DNA from: a virus
Strand: one strand, 5' to 3'
Virus record (IMG/VR): IMGVR_UViG_3300025122_000156
Location: 1 to 23,953 of that record
DNA length: 23,953 bases
Part shown: piece by piece, positions 1 to 7,106 of the stretch
How the letters are laid out: each line of letters opens with the position of its first letter
How positions within the stretch are numbered: position 1 is the stretch's first letter
Position numbers and translations under genes: made by a program
The notes under the pieces: generated by a model
What the model saw: only the letters and a program-made list of their open reading frames with translations
Databases searched by the model: none
What the model was told of the DNA's origin: nothing

Positions 1-362
1 CTCGATTCTTGCCCTAGCCTCTCCCAGGTATCACGGCATGCCTAGCCTCCCAAAACGTCTCTAACAGCGCCTGAGGGCCCTTCTCGCGCGTCTCCCCTGC
101 TAGTCACTGGCCTAGGCTCGGCACAACATCCGGCAACAGCTGGCGTAACTTCCAGTCGCTGCCCTTGCTGCTAGCTGCCCCTCCCTGGGCTGGACGCTAG
201 GCCACCGAATCTAGTCAGCCGCGAGTAGCCCCCCGATCCGCAGGCAAGCCCGCACGCTAGCCGAATCGACCAACCCACCCCCCCGGGGGGTCTGCGCGTG
301 TAAATAATATTGGAGGAACGTAAGCACGTCTTTCATTCCCCAGCCTTTTTTCAACACTTTCG
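1..362. other. Non-coding left region, candidate replication or regulatory region
   Basis: All six frames are closed by frequent stops, so I see no gene here. The + strand is C-rich, whereas the genes to the right are G-rich on the + strand. Eight CTAG tetramers start at 14, 42, 100, 112, 171, 197, 211 and 257. An ACGCTAG plus CCGAAT motif occurs twice, at 194-210 with four extra bases inside and at 254-266 without them. A C-run meets a G-run at 278-290, followed by the AT-rich stretch 301-312. The region lies directly upstream of the replication operon, so an origin or an early control region is possible. That role is inferred from position and composition only. Confidence 0.5.
279..290. repeat. 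C6G6 perfect palindrome
   Basis: Six C followed by six G form a perfect 12-bp palindrome with no loop. An AT-rich stretch (301-312) follows closely. It is too short-looped to be a normal terminator hairpin and has no T-run after it. It could be a protein-binding or processing site next to the replication genes. Its function is unknown. Confidence 0.6.
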
Positions 363-392
363 TTGACCTTCATTAGCCGCTTAGGTTACAAC
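363..392 (+). promoter_or_regulatory. Candidate sigma70-type promoter of replication operon
   Basis: TTGACC at 363-368 matches five of six bases of the -35 consensus. TACAAC at 387-392 is a moderate -10 candidate with an 18-bp spacer. Transcription would begin near 399, about 37 nt before the GTG at 436. It is the best-placed promoter candidate for the replication genes, but the -10 is imperfect and the host sigma factor is unknown. Confidence 0.4.
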
Positions 393-417
393 ATCATCCT
401 TGTTGGTTTCAGCGGCT
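375..417. repeat. 7-bp inverted repeat over promoter region
   Basis: AGCCGCT at 375-381 and AGCGGCT at 411-417 are exact reverse complements separated by 29 bases. The left arm lies inside the candidate promoter spacer and the right arm lies before the ribosome binding site. This fits an operator, or a leader hairpin if transcription starts further upstream. The Xre-type regulator encoded at 3511 would be an obvious candidate ligand, but nothing in the sequence proves that. Confidence 0.4.
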
Positions 418-421
418 CTTT

Positions 422-428
422 GGAGGGG
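422..428 (+). promoter_or_regulatory. Ribosome binding site fixing GTG start at 436
   Basis: GGAGGGG lies seven bases before GTG 436. The reading frame also extends upstream to a TTG at 400, but that start has no Shine-Dalgarno sequence, so the GTG is preferred. Confidence 0.75.
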
Positions 429-435
429 CATATCA

Positions 436-1530
436 GTGGGTACACCGTGGGTACGAATAGACGTAGATTTCCGTGACGATCCTGATTTGGTCATGGGCGG
501 TTGGGAGGCGGTCGCGTTATGGCCTCAGGTTGTCGCAGCCTTGAAGCGTGCAGACGGAGCGTTGACAGCCAGGGACCTTGAGGTGTTCCCAGTTGTGGAG
601 CGAATTCCCCGAGAGGTGTGGGTTCGGGCCTTGGATCATTACCGGAGTGTGGGGTTGATCGTAGAGGGTTCCTGTGTGTGGACGAGCCAGGGTAAGGGTG
701 AAGGAGTGAACAAATCCAAGGCTGGTTGGGTTACTCCCAGGCTCGCTGAAAAGGGCAATGGGCCGTCACGGTCCACATCTGAGATTATTGTTAGAAACGG
801 TGTAATCCCGTCAGATGTCGAGAGAAGTGAAGTAGAAAAAGAAAGAACTGAGGAGAAAGAGGATAATATTTTTAATATTGTTCCTCGCGCGCTGTCCCGT
901 CCCGTATTGTCTTGTCCTTCCAGGGTGAGGGGGTCTGGGGGAGAGGGGTCGTCTGAGGATAGCCTCTCTCAATATATGCGGGCTACGTGGGGCGATAAGT
1001 GCCTGTTGAACAAGAAGCCGTTAGAGGATTGGGTAGCTGCACAGGATGACTTGCACCCCAACCTAGACCTCCTAGTTGAGGCTAAGAAGGCCAGGGCATA
1101 CGAAGAGTCAAAGGGCAAGTACTACAAGAACGCACGCCTCGGGCTAAACAGGTGGTTTAACAACGCAGAGAAGTTCAAGGCTGAGAACAGTACAGACCAC
1201 TGGTCAGGGCTGAACAAGTCTGCCCGCGAGCAGGAGATAGCCGCAGGGAATACGTCGTATAGAAGTAACGTGAATGGCGTGAGCCTTTGGCGGGATCTGA
1301 GGGACGACGGATATGTACTGTCTGCCCAAGATGTATTGAACCCAGAGCTACCGTATATGGAGGCCGTCCGTGCTGCCGCAGAAGCTGCGGTGGGAGAGAG
1401 TGGCGATCCGTATGACCATGAGCAACATGTCAAGGCACTGGTTAGCCTCGGGGCTAGGGCGGAGAACTCGCAGAACCTGACGTTCGCGATTGACCAAATC
1501 GTCGCAGAGTTGAAGGGCGGTGCGGCGTGA
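436..1530 (+). CDS. Replisome-organiser-like DNA replication protein
   Basis: The product is 364 aa from GTG 436. Residues 4-80 (WVRIDVDF near the start, GLIVEG near the end) look like the N-terminal winged-helix region of phage replisome organisers and DnaD-like initiators: a strand carrying a D-x-D-F motif, helices, then a GLI strand. Residues of about 90-180 are charged and low in complexity, probably a linker. A basic C-terminal part (KKARAYEESKGKYYKNARLG) resembles tails that bind DNA or a helicase. Its stop overlaps the start of the primase-helicase gene by 4 nt, so the two are translationally coupled. It probably opens the origin or loads the helicase, perhaps at the non-coding region just upstream. 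The family call rests on pattern and position, with no catalytic motif to confirm it. Confidence 0.55.
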   Translation: MGTPWVRIDVDFRDDPDLVMGGWEAVALWPQVVAALKRADGALTARDLEVFPVVERIPREVWVRALDHYRSVGLIVEGSCVWTSQGKGEGVNKSKAGWVTPRLAEKGNGPSRSTSEIIVRNGVIPSDVERSEVEKERTEEKEDNIFNIVPRALSRPVLSCPSRVRGSGGEGSSEDSLSQYMRATWGDKCLLNKKPLEDWVAAQDDLHPNLDLLVEAKKARAYEESKGKYYKNARLGLNRWFNNAEKFKAENSTDHWSGLNKSAREQEIAAGNTSYRSNVNGVSLWRDLRDDGYVLSAQDVLNPELPYMEAVRAAAEAAVGESGDPYDHEQHVKALVSLGARAENSQNLTFAIDQIVAELKGGAA

Positions 1531-3500
1531 CGCGGCTGGACGACGCTCTGACCCGGGACATACGAGGGGTTGCAGAGACGCTTGGAGTTGCGCTGAGTCG
1601 CAACAAGAGAAAGGCGTTTTGCCCTGAACACAGTCGCGGACCTGGCAAGGGATCGCCGTCGGTTAGCTTCTACGTCAAGGGCGGCAAGTGGAAGTTCAAG
1701 TGCCATGGCTGTCAGAAGTCTGGCGACAACGTAGACCTTGTTTCGTGGCTTACCGACCGGGACGTGAACCAGTCCGTCGATTGGCTGATGGGACCCAAAC
1801 TGAATGGGCTGAAAGTGGTGTACCCAGAGGCGAAGGAAGAGCCAGAAGCCGTACCGACGCAGTTGCGGATCGCAGCCTGCTCATCATTCCTCGCTGCGCT
1901 GGGAGAGATGGGCGAGTTTGGGTTCGAGTGGCTGGAGAAGGAACGAGGGATTAGGCGGGAGACGGCTAGCAAGTATCGGCTGACGGACATCAGTTCCGGC
2001 AAGGCAGAGGATGCGCTGGGGGCCGCGATACACGCCACGAGCGTCGATACCTGCATCAAGCTGGGGCTGGCGAAACGATCCGCACACAGCGACAAGCTGT
2101 ACTGCCCGATGGGCTTTGCGTACTTCATTGCCATTCCATATCTGACCGACAGCGGCTCTGTGGCGCACATCCAGTTCCGCAGGGTTCATCGCGGCGACGA
2201 GAAGAACGATGGGCCGAAGTACATGCACATCCGGGGCGCGGTTCCGATCCCGTTCAACCTGCCCTCCACCACAGCACCGCCGCTGGGGGAGGATGGCCGT
2301 GGAAGGTGTTTCTTGGTCGAAGGTGCGTTAGACGCCCTGAGCCTCGCCCAGATTGGTTTGTGTGCGCTGGGTATACCGGGGGTAGGGTGGCTTAATAAAA
2401 ATCGCTCGGAGAGCCTTGTAGAGCGCCTGATGGGACATACGAGACCCGTGGTTGCGTTCGATGCGGACGAGGCGGGGAAGAAAGCTACGTCGAGAATTGT
2501 GGATGACCTCGCCGCGCTGGGTGCCGACCCGCTTTCGGTTCGGTGGCCGGAGGGGTTTGCCGGAGACTGGTGCGACTGGTTCCGGGCCAACAAAGACGGC
2601 GGGGCTCCAGAGATACGAGAGCCAAAGGTTCAGTTGCTGGAGACCGAAGCCTGGATGGGCGACCTGATGCGTGAAGGCGCTCAGGAGATTGTGGACATAG
2701 CCTCTGGCAACAAGGTGTCGAACCAAATCCTCACCGGGTATTCGATGCTGGACAAGATGCTTGAGCTACAGCCAGGCGACATGGTGGTGGTTGCGGCTAG
2801 GCCAAGCGTCGGCAAGAGCCACTTTGTGCTTAGCCTACTCCAGCGCATGGCGAAGAGGTTCAGCAAGACGAGCCTGTTTGTGAGTCTAGAGATGAGCAGG
2901 CCGTCCATCACGAAGCGCATAGCAAAGGCTGAGATGCGGCTTGGGCTTGACGTGAACAAGTCTGGGACATCGCTGGCGGAGTCTGCGAAGGAGGCGGCAA
3001 GGTCGTTTGATGGCATTCCGATACTGGTTGACTTTGGCAGGCCGGATCTTGACCGGGTGCTGGAAAGCTGCACGTCCGGCGTGAGGAAGCACGGGGTTGG
3101 GATCCTTGCCATTGACTATCTTCAGCTACTCAGAACAAAGGGAAGAACTAGGGAGCAGGAGGTGGCGGCATGTTCTAGGTCGATAAAGGCCATGTCCAAC
3201 GAACTGCTAGTCCCGGTTATCACCGTAGTACAGATGAACAGAGAGATTGAGCATAGGGCCAACAGGAGGCCACAGATGAGCGACCTAAGAGACTCGGGTC
3301 AGATTGAGCAGGATGCAGACGTGATCTTGTTTGTGGACAGACCGTTCGCACACGACATGAACACCAGCCCAACCGACTTCAACGTGATTATCGCGAAGCA
3401 GAGAAACGGGACTACGGGCTCGCTGACCATGCACCTTCCAGAGCCCTTTGGCTGGCTGGAAGACAGAGAGTTTCGTTTTACGGAGCGCCAAGTTGGCTAG
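1527..3500 (+). CDS. Bifunctional primase-helicase (T7 gp4-like)
   Basis: This 657-aa protein joins primase and replicative helicase, as in T7 gp4 and Twinkle. A zinc-binding domain at residues 32-62 has C32, H35, C59 and C62 (CPEH and CHGC). The TOPRIM domain shows VEGALDA at 264-270 with the catalytic Glu, and FDADEAG at 311-317 with the metal-binding Asp pair. The C-terminal DnaB-type RecA domain has Walker A ARPSVGKS (424-431), FVSLEM (451-456), Walker B LAIDYLQLL (528-536), Q569, and AKQRNG (623-628), which places the lysine and arginine finger. It would unwind the phage fork and lay down lagging-strand primers. GTG 1527 overlaps the previous stop (GTGA). All core motifs are intact, so the enzyme is expected to be active. 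Confidence 0.93.
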   Translation: MTRLDDALTRDIRGVAETLGVALSRNKRKAFCPEHSRGPGKGSPSVSFYVKGGKWKFKCHGCQKSGDNVDLVSWLTDRDVNQSVDWLMGPKLNGLKVVYPEAKEEPEAVPTQLRIAACSSFLAALGEMGEFGFEWLEKERGIRRETASKYRLTDISSGKAEDALGAAIHATSVDTCIKLGLAKRSAHSDKLYCPMGFAYFIAIPYLTDSGSVAHIQFRRVHRGDEKNDGPKYMHIRGAVPIPFNLPSTTAPPLGEDGRGRCFLVEGALDALSLAQIGLCALGIPGVGWLNKNRSESLVERLMGHTRPVVAFDADEAGKKATSRIVDDLAALGADPLSVRWPEGFAGDWCDWFRANKDGGAPEIREPKVQLLETEAWMGDLMREGAQEIVDIASGNKVSNQILTGYSMLDKMLELQPGDMVVVAARPSVGKSHFVLSLLQRMAKRFSKTSLFVSLEMSRPSITKRIAKAEMRLGLDVNKSGTSLAESAKEAARSFDGIPILVDFGRPDLDRVLESCTSGVRKHGVGILAIDYLQLLRTKGRTREQEVAACSRSIKAMSNELLVPVITVVQMNREIEHRANRRPQMSDLRDSGQIEQDADVILFVDRPFAHDMNTSPTDFNVIIAKQRNGTTGSLTMHLPEPFGWLEDREFRFTERQVG

Positions 3501-3510
3501 GGAGGCCGCA

Positions 3511-3846
3511 ATGAGCAAGTTCGGAAACAGCATACGAGAAGCCAGGACGGAACTGGGCATGAGCCTAGATGACCTGGCTACCGTTATTGGGGTGTCGAAG
3601 GTGTACATCTGCGACGTAGAGCGTGGGCTGAGGAAGCCCTTCACGCAGCGGAGGATCCCCCTAGTCGCAAAGACATTGAACCTAGATCCAGTGGAGTTGG
3701 CAAAGCATGCCGCGATTGAGCGCGGTTATGTGGAGCTAACAGTAGTTAAACAAAAGCCTAGCAAGGCTAGGCTGGCAGCAGCCCTTTCGCATGGCTGGGA
3801 TGCAATAGACGAGGATGCTGTCAACAAGCTGATGGGAGCGTTATAG
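3511..3846 (+). CDS. Xre/Cro-type helix-turn-helix regulator
   Basis: The product is 111 aa. The frame opens earlier, inside the primase-helicase gene, but AGGGAGG at 3498-3504 and ATG 3511 mark the likely start. Residues 5-60 form a typical Xre helix-turn-helix: RxELGMSLDDLA, then VSKVYICDVERGLRKP with the recognition helix, then a closing helix ending in DPVELAK. The C-terminal half is charged and short, without a dimerisation domain I recognise, and has no peptidase, so a LexA/CI-like self-cleaving repressor is unlikely. It sits inside the replication operon, which suggests a Cro-like early-gene switch or copy-number control. Its targets may be the dyads near 375-417, 7923-7941 or 13434-13470. 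That link is a guess. Confidence 0.8.
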   Translation: MSKFGNSIREARTELGMSLDDLATVIGVSKVYICDVERGLRKPFTQRRIPLVAKTLNLDPVELAKHAAIERGYVELTVVKQKPSKARLAAALSHGWDAIDEDAVNKLMGAL

Positions 3847-3848
3847 CA

Positions 3849-4205
3849 ATGATTGCTAGCATGAATAAGGTGATGGTTATGGGTCGCGTCGAGTCTGACG
3901 CCGATCACCGCCTAGTGGGCGACGGAACGAAGGGCAAGCTGGGCTTCAGGCTCCGCACAGAGCGACAGTGGAAGGAGCAGACCTTCTCTACGGTTCACAG
4001 AATCGTGGCATGGGGCTCGATGGCGGAACAGCACAAGAGCCTGAAGGCGGGCGCTACGGTGTACGTGGACGGGCGTCTTGAGAACCGGAAGTATGAGAAG
4101 GACGGAGAGACCAAGTGGATCTCCGAGATTAGTGCCGGCGACATTCAAGTGTTCGGTGCCCCCGCAGCGAGCGAGACGCTGCCTGAAGAAGAAATCCCGT
4201 TCTGA
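3849..4205 (+). CDS. ssb: Single-stranded DNA-binding protein
   Basis: The product is 118 aa with an SSB-type OB fold. MNKVMVMGRV is the usual first strand, FRLRTERQWKE and TVHRIVAWGSMAE are core strands, and AGATVYVDGRLENRKYEKDG is the hallmark late hairpin. The tail ends in EEEIPF, a variant of the acidic DDDIPF tip that recruits partner proteins. The intervening tail is very short for an SSB. It coats ssDNA during phage replication and probably contacts the primase-helicase or a polymerase encoded elsewhere. ATG 3849 lies 2 nt after the regulator stop. ATG 3861, which starts with the family-typical MNKV, is an equally reasonable start. Its stop overlaps the next ATG (TGATG). Confidence 0.92.
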   Translation: MIASMNKVMVMGRVESDADHRLVGDGTKGKLGFRLRTERQWKEQTFSTVHRIVAWGSMAEQHKSLKAGATVYVDGRLENRKYEKDGETKWISEISAGDIQVFGAPAASETLPEEEIPF

Positions 4206-4768
4206 TGGGCAGCCCATACAATGCGCGGCAGCTGTGGTCCGAAACGGAGGAGGGCACAGACAACGCCCTGTGGGCTACCCCACCAGAGGTCTTCGACAAG
4301 CTAAACGAGCGCTTCGACTTTGATCTAGATGCTGCGGCTACTAGGGATAGCGCGAAGTGCCCGCTTTACTTTGACGAGAACATAGACGCGCTTAGCGTGT
4401 CTTGGGATAGGCCGGGTGTTGTCAGAGAGAAGGGTACTCACGGAGACACCTGGACGAGCGTTCCGGTGGACAAGGTGGGTGCCGCGTTCCTGAACCCACC
4501 GTGGGGAAGGGGCATCTCTAGATGGCTGAAGAAGGCCTACGAAGAGTCACGCAAGGGAGTCACCGTTTGCTGCCTCATCCCATCATGTACCGACACTAGG
4601 TACTGGAGGGACTACGTTTGGAAGGCAGCAGAGGTCACGTTTATGACTGGCAGGGTTAGGTTCCTACAGCCAGACGGGACAGCCAGGGGGCCATGCCCCA
4701 AGGGCACCGCCGTTGTCGTCTTTGCCGCGTGGTCTGAAGGTCCGCCTGTGTGCAGGCTGGGTCTTTAG
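4205..4768 (+). CDS. Phage N6-adenine DNA methyltransferase (Dam-type)
   Basis: The 187-aa product matches the compact phage adenine methyltransferase family. It has WATPPEVF (23-30), then F-DLDAAA (40-45) for S-adenosylmethionine binding, and the catalytic motif NPPW (97-100), followed by a helix and LIPSCTDTRYW. The segment at about 68-92, between the two motif blocks, is charged and may be a loop insertion. It would methylate adenine in the phage genome, giving protection from host restriction or marking replicated DNA. No cognate restriction enzyme gene lies nearby, so it acts as a solitary enzyme. The target site cannot be read from sequence. It is coupled to ssb by TGATG and followed 10 nt later by a tRNA gene. 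Confidence 0.9.
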   Translation: MGSPYNARQLWSETEEGTDNALWATPPEVFDKLNERFDFDLDAAATRDSAKCPLYFDENIDALSVSWDRPGVVREKGTHGDTWTSVPVDKVGAAFLNPPWGRGISRWLKKAYEESRKGVTVCCLIPSCTDTRYWRDYVWKAAEVTFMTGRVRFLQPDGTARGPCPKGTAVVVFAAWSEGPPVCRLGL

Positions 4769-4778
4769 TTTAGATGGT

Positions 4779-4855
4779 GGGCCTGTAGCTCAGTTGGTCA
4801 GAGCGGTCGGCTCATAACCGAATGGTCCCAGGTTCAAGTCCTGGCAGGCCCACCA
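4779..4855 (+). tRNA. tRNA with CAU anticodon, probably tRNA-Ile2
   Basis: This is a 77-nt cloverleaf with encoded CCA. The acceptor stem is GGGCCTG/CAGGCCC, the D arm GCTC/GAGC, the anticodon loop CTCATAA with CAT at 4813-4815, and the T arm CCAGG/CCTGG with loop TTCAAGT. One mismatch (G27-A43) lies at the base of the anticodon stem. A CAU anticodon can mean initiator Met, elongator Met or Ile2. The variable loop TGGTC and the C4-G69 and C5-G68 pairs resemble bacterial tRNA-Ile2, whose C34 is changed to lysidine by host TilS so that it reads AUA. The tail genes are rich in ATA, which fits. Its 3' end lies one base from the stop of the convergent gene. Confidence 0.92.
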
Positions 4856-4856
4856 G

Positions 4857-7106
4857 CTAGTCCCGGGCCCTAGACATGGCCGGACGCCGGTCCTCCCTTT
4901 CGGGCCTCCAGTCGAGGGCTTCGCGCTCTCTCCCTGGGGTTAGTTCCGCCCTTAGCCCGGACCAGTCCTCTGGGCTGAGTTCCTTCCACGACCCCCTGGC
5001 AAAAGCGTCAGCCTCTTCAAAGCTGTCGAACGGGATGGCGTTGCCGGCCTTAACCTGGCGCTTGGCCCACTCGTCATCGCCGGGCTCTTTCTCAACAAGC
5101 CTCCCGCCCTCATACGCGATCTCTGGGTAGACCCACTCCCTCCCGTCAAATCCGGCAGTGGAAAGAAGAACAGTGGAGACATCTTCGCCCTTGTCGATAT
5201 ATCCCAACCCACTGTCCGAATCGAGGTAGTCGCCAGGGTTCAGGATGCGTTTGACGAACGGCACGTCTTTGTGTTCTCGGATCGTTGCCTTGACGCTCTC
5301 TTTGGCCAGCGCCTCTTCGGCCACATCAATCGGCAGCCTTGGGGGTCGCCCCTCTGTTCTTGTCGGGCCGTAGGGCAGGATGTCCACCAACTCTTCCACG
5401 CGAAGATCCTCTAGCTCCGCGTCTTCTTCGATCATGTCTCTAAGCCCGTCTTCCCCAAACTCTTCGATTGCCTTGTCTAGAAGGTGGGCCCGCCACTCTT
5501 CCTTCCGGCCCTCCTCTTTATCGACGGCCTCCAGTATCCTCTCCTGGCTAGTCTCGCCCCCCAGCCGCAGCCTCTCTGGCGGGGTGAGGAATCCGGCAGA
5601 CCCTGGCTCTCCGCCAGCCACCCTTCCCAGACCCGCTGAGACGGCACCAACGGCAGCGCCCTCAAGCACCCCCTTGGCTATCATGGCCGGGGTTAGCGCG
5701 GTCTTTGCCGCCTTGGCGAACTTCGCTGCCGCTCTCAGGACGCGATCCCGCCAGGCACCGGATCCGCCCTGAAGCCCCCTGAACACCAGCTTGCCCTCGC
5801 CTCCTTTGAAGCGTGGATCGTTGGCTATCTCGTCAATGATCTTTCTGGCGTCCTCGTCGCTTAATGACGGCTTCTTCCAGGCTGGCCCAGCCTTGTTGTC
5901 CATTTCATAAAAGCTAACGTCGGGCGGAAGCTCTTTTCTGGCCCAGGTCCAGGCTGGTTGGCTTGCATCAAGGCCCTGTGCCTTAGCTACGCCAGCGGGA
6001 GAGTCCGCTGCGTAAAGACCAAGGGCGCGAGCCTCCTTCTTCGTTAGGCTGAAGTCCTTGATTAGCCTCTGCTCTGTGTTCCACCTTTCCGTTGGGGTTT
6101 GACGGGCGCTGCTGGATGGGTAATCACCCTCTACGGGGTAATCGACCTCCCACGGCTCATTGACCAAATATCCTGAGCTTTTCTCGCCAAACAAGTTGGG
6201 CAGCGAGCGTGGGACTGCCCGCTCTGGCATAACCGGACTGGCCTGTCTTGGCATGTCAATGCCTGCCCGCTTGGCCGCGTCGTGGCCTAGCTCTGTAACC
6301 TCTTTGTACGACAGGCCAGCGCCCGCCACGCGAGCCTCGGTGCCCTTCCCCCAGGCCCACTGTTCGCTAGGAAGATCATAAAGGCGGTGCGGATCGATCT
6401 CCGGGTTATACCTAGGGCTAGGGTCTATAACCCCGCGCACCATTTTCGCCTGACCCGGGCGTAGTCCCTCGGCCTTGTATGAAAACCCGGTCGGCCACTC
6501 CCTGTGTCCGGTTGGCCTGTCGCCTTTGACTCCAAAGAGGCTAGACTCAAGATTGAAGGCGTGTCTTCCTGGTCGCCTTGCTGGCTCAGTCGGAACCTCT
6601 AAGACCTCTTTCGGCTCAACCCTAATTGGGTAGACTCTGCCCGCACCCGCGTCACCGTAGTCGTTGGCATACGAGAGGGCGACGAACGGGTTCTCGGATG
6701 CAAACGCCACCTCCTTCGATGAAAAGGGTTCTCTTGCCGACGCCGGGAATGGATGCTCTGTCGCCAGGTATGCAGCGGACTCAACCTCCGGCCTCACTCT
6801 TGACAGAAAGGCCCCGGCCCCAGCGCCAAGCAGCGCCCCCTCTCCCAGGGTCTTCGCCCAGCTAGTGGTCTGAAGTGGCTCCAGTCTGGTCGTGCGCTCC
6901 GGCTCATACGACGGAAGGGCGCTTGGCCTGTTGGGCTGGTACAGCGCGGCAAGGTGTCTTCCGTAGTAGTCGTTTTCTATGTCTTCGGGCGAGCGAAGCA
7001 GGGCCAGCCTCTTCTTCGGCATGAAGTCGAACTCTCCCTCAGGCCGCGACCCCGCATAGTCTGGCTTGCCGAAGATGCTCTCCAGGGCCCCCTCGTTGTT
7101 AGGCAC
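4857..7106 (-). CDS. Large multidomain virion or injected protein, ART-like segment
   Basis: The product is 749 aa from GTG 7106, which overlaps the upstream stop by 8 nt; ATG 7022 is an alternative. Residues 110-172 (FASENPFVALSYAND, then GRVYPIRVEP) look like the part of ADP-ribosyltransferase-like domains of phage polyvalent proteins where a hidden-in-time strand precedes R-V-Y-P. Two Gly/Ala-rich hydrophobic stretches (about 86-101 and 470-499) could insert into a membrane. Residues 520-605 are acidic and helical. Residues 640-710 (WVYPEIAYEGGRL, IPFDSFEEADAFA) resemble a short domain often found at the ends of phage virion proteins. No complete catalytic triad is visible. I infer a protein packed in the head and ejected with DNA. 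Membership of a specific family is unproven. Confidence 0.5.
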   Translation of the reverse strand: MPNNEGALESIFGKPDYAGSRPEGEFDFMPKKRLALLRSPEDIENDYYGRHLAALYQPNRPSALPSYEPERTTRLEPLQTTSWAKTLGEGALLGAGAGAFLSRVRPEVESAAYLATEHPFPASAREPFSSKEVAFASENPFVALSYANDYGDAGAGRVYPIRVEPKEVLEVPTEPARRPGRHAFNLESSLFGVKGDRPTGHREWPTGFSYKAEGLRPGQAKMVRGVIDPSPRYNPEIDPHRLYDLPSEQWAWGKGTEARVAGAGLSYKEVTELGHDAAKRAGIDMPRQASPVMPERAVPRSLPNLFGEKSSGYLVNEPWEVDYPVEGDYPSSSARQTPTERWNTEQRLIKDFSLTKKEARALGLYAADSPAGVAKAQGLDASQPAWTWARKELPPDVSFYEMDNKAGPAWKKPSLSDEDARKIIDEIANDPRFKGGEGKLVFRGLQGGSGAWRDRVLRAAAKFAKAAKTALTPAMIAKGVLEGAAVGAVSAGLGRVAGGEPGSAGFLTPPERLRLGGETSQERILEAVDKEEGRKEEWRAHLLDKAIEEFGEDGLRDMIEEDAELEDLRVEELVDILPYGPTRTEGRPPRLPIDVAEEALAKESVKATIREHKDVPFVKRILNPGDYLDSDSGLGYIDKGEDVSTVLLSTAGFDGREWVYPEIAYEGGRLVEKEPGDDEWAKRQVKAGNAIPFDSFEEADAFARGSWKELSPEDWSGLRAELTPGREREALDWRPEREDRRPAMSRARD

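Noticed and set aside
279-290. C6G6 palindrome as an intrinsic terminator
   Set aside because: It has no loop and no T-run, so it cannot form the usual terminator hairpin.
1-312. CTAG-rich block as a CRISPR array
   Set aside because: The motifs are short and unevenly spaced, with no constant repeat of 20 or more bases.
312-350. GGAGG at 312-316 with a later T-run, read as a small gene or a terminator
   Set aside because: No start codon follows at proper distance, and the only stem before the T-run is a 4-bp ACGT pair, too weak for a terminator.
1122-1706. 194-aa minus-strand reading frame opposite the replication genes
   Set aside because: It spans the end of one well-supported gene and the start of another, its composition is Ser/Arg-biased as expected for an antisense frame, and it has no motif.
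4779-4855. tRNA as a phage attachment site
   Set aside because: The tRNA is complete, no integrase is visible, and no second partial copy of its 3' end was seen in the window.
5380-5772. 130-aa plus-strand Ser-rich frame inside the 749-aa gene region
   Set aside because: Low-complexity Ser/Pro composition mirrors the Glu/Arg-rich gene on the other strand.
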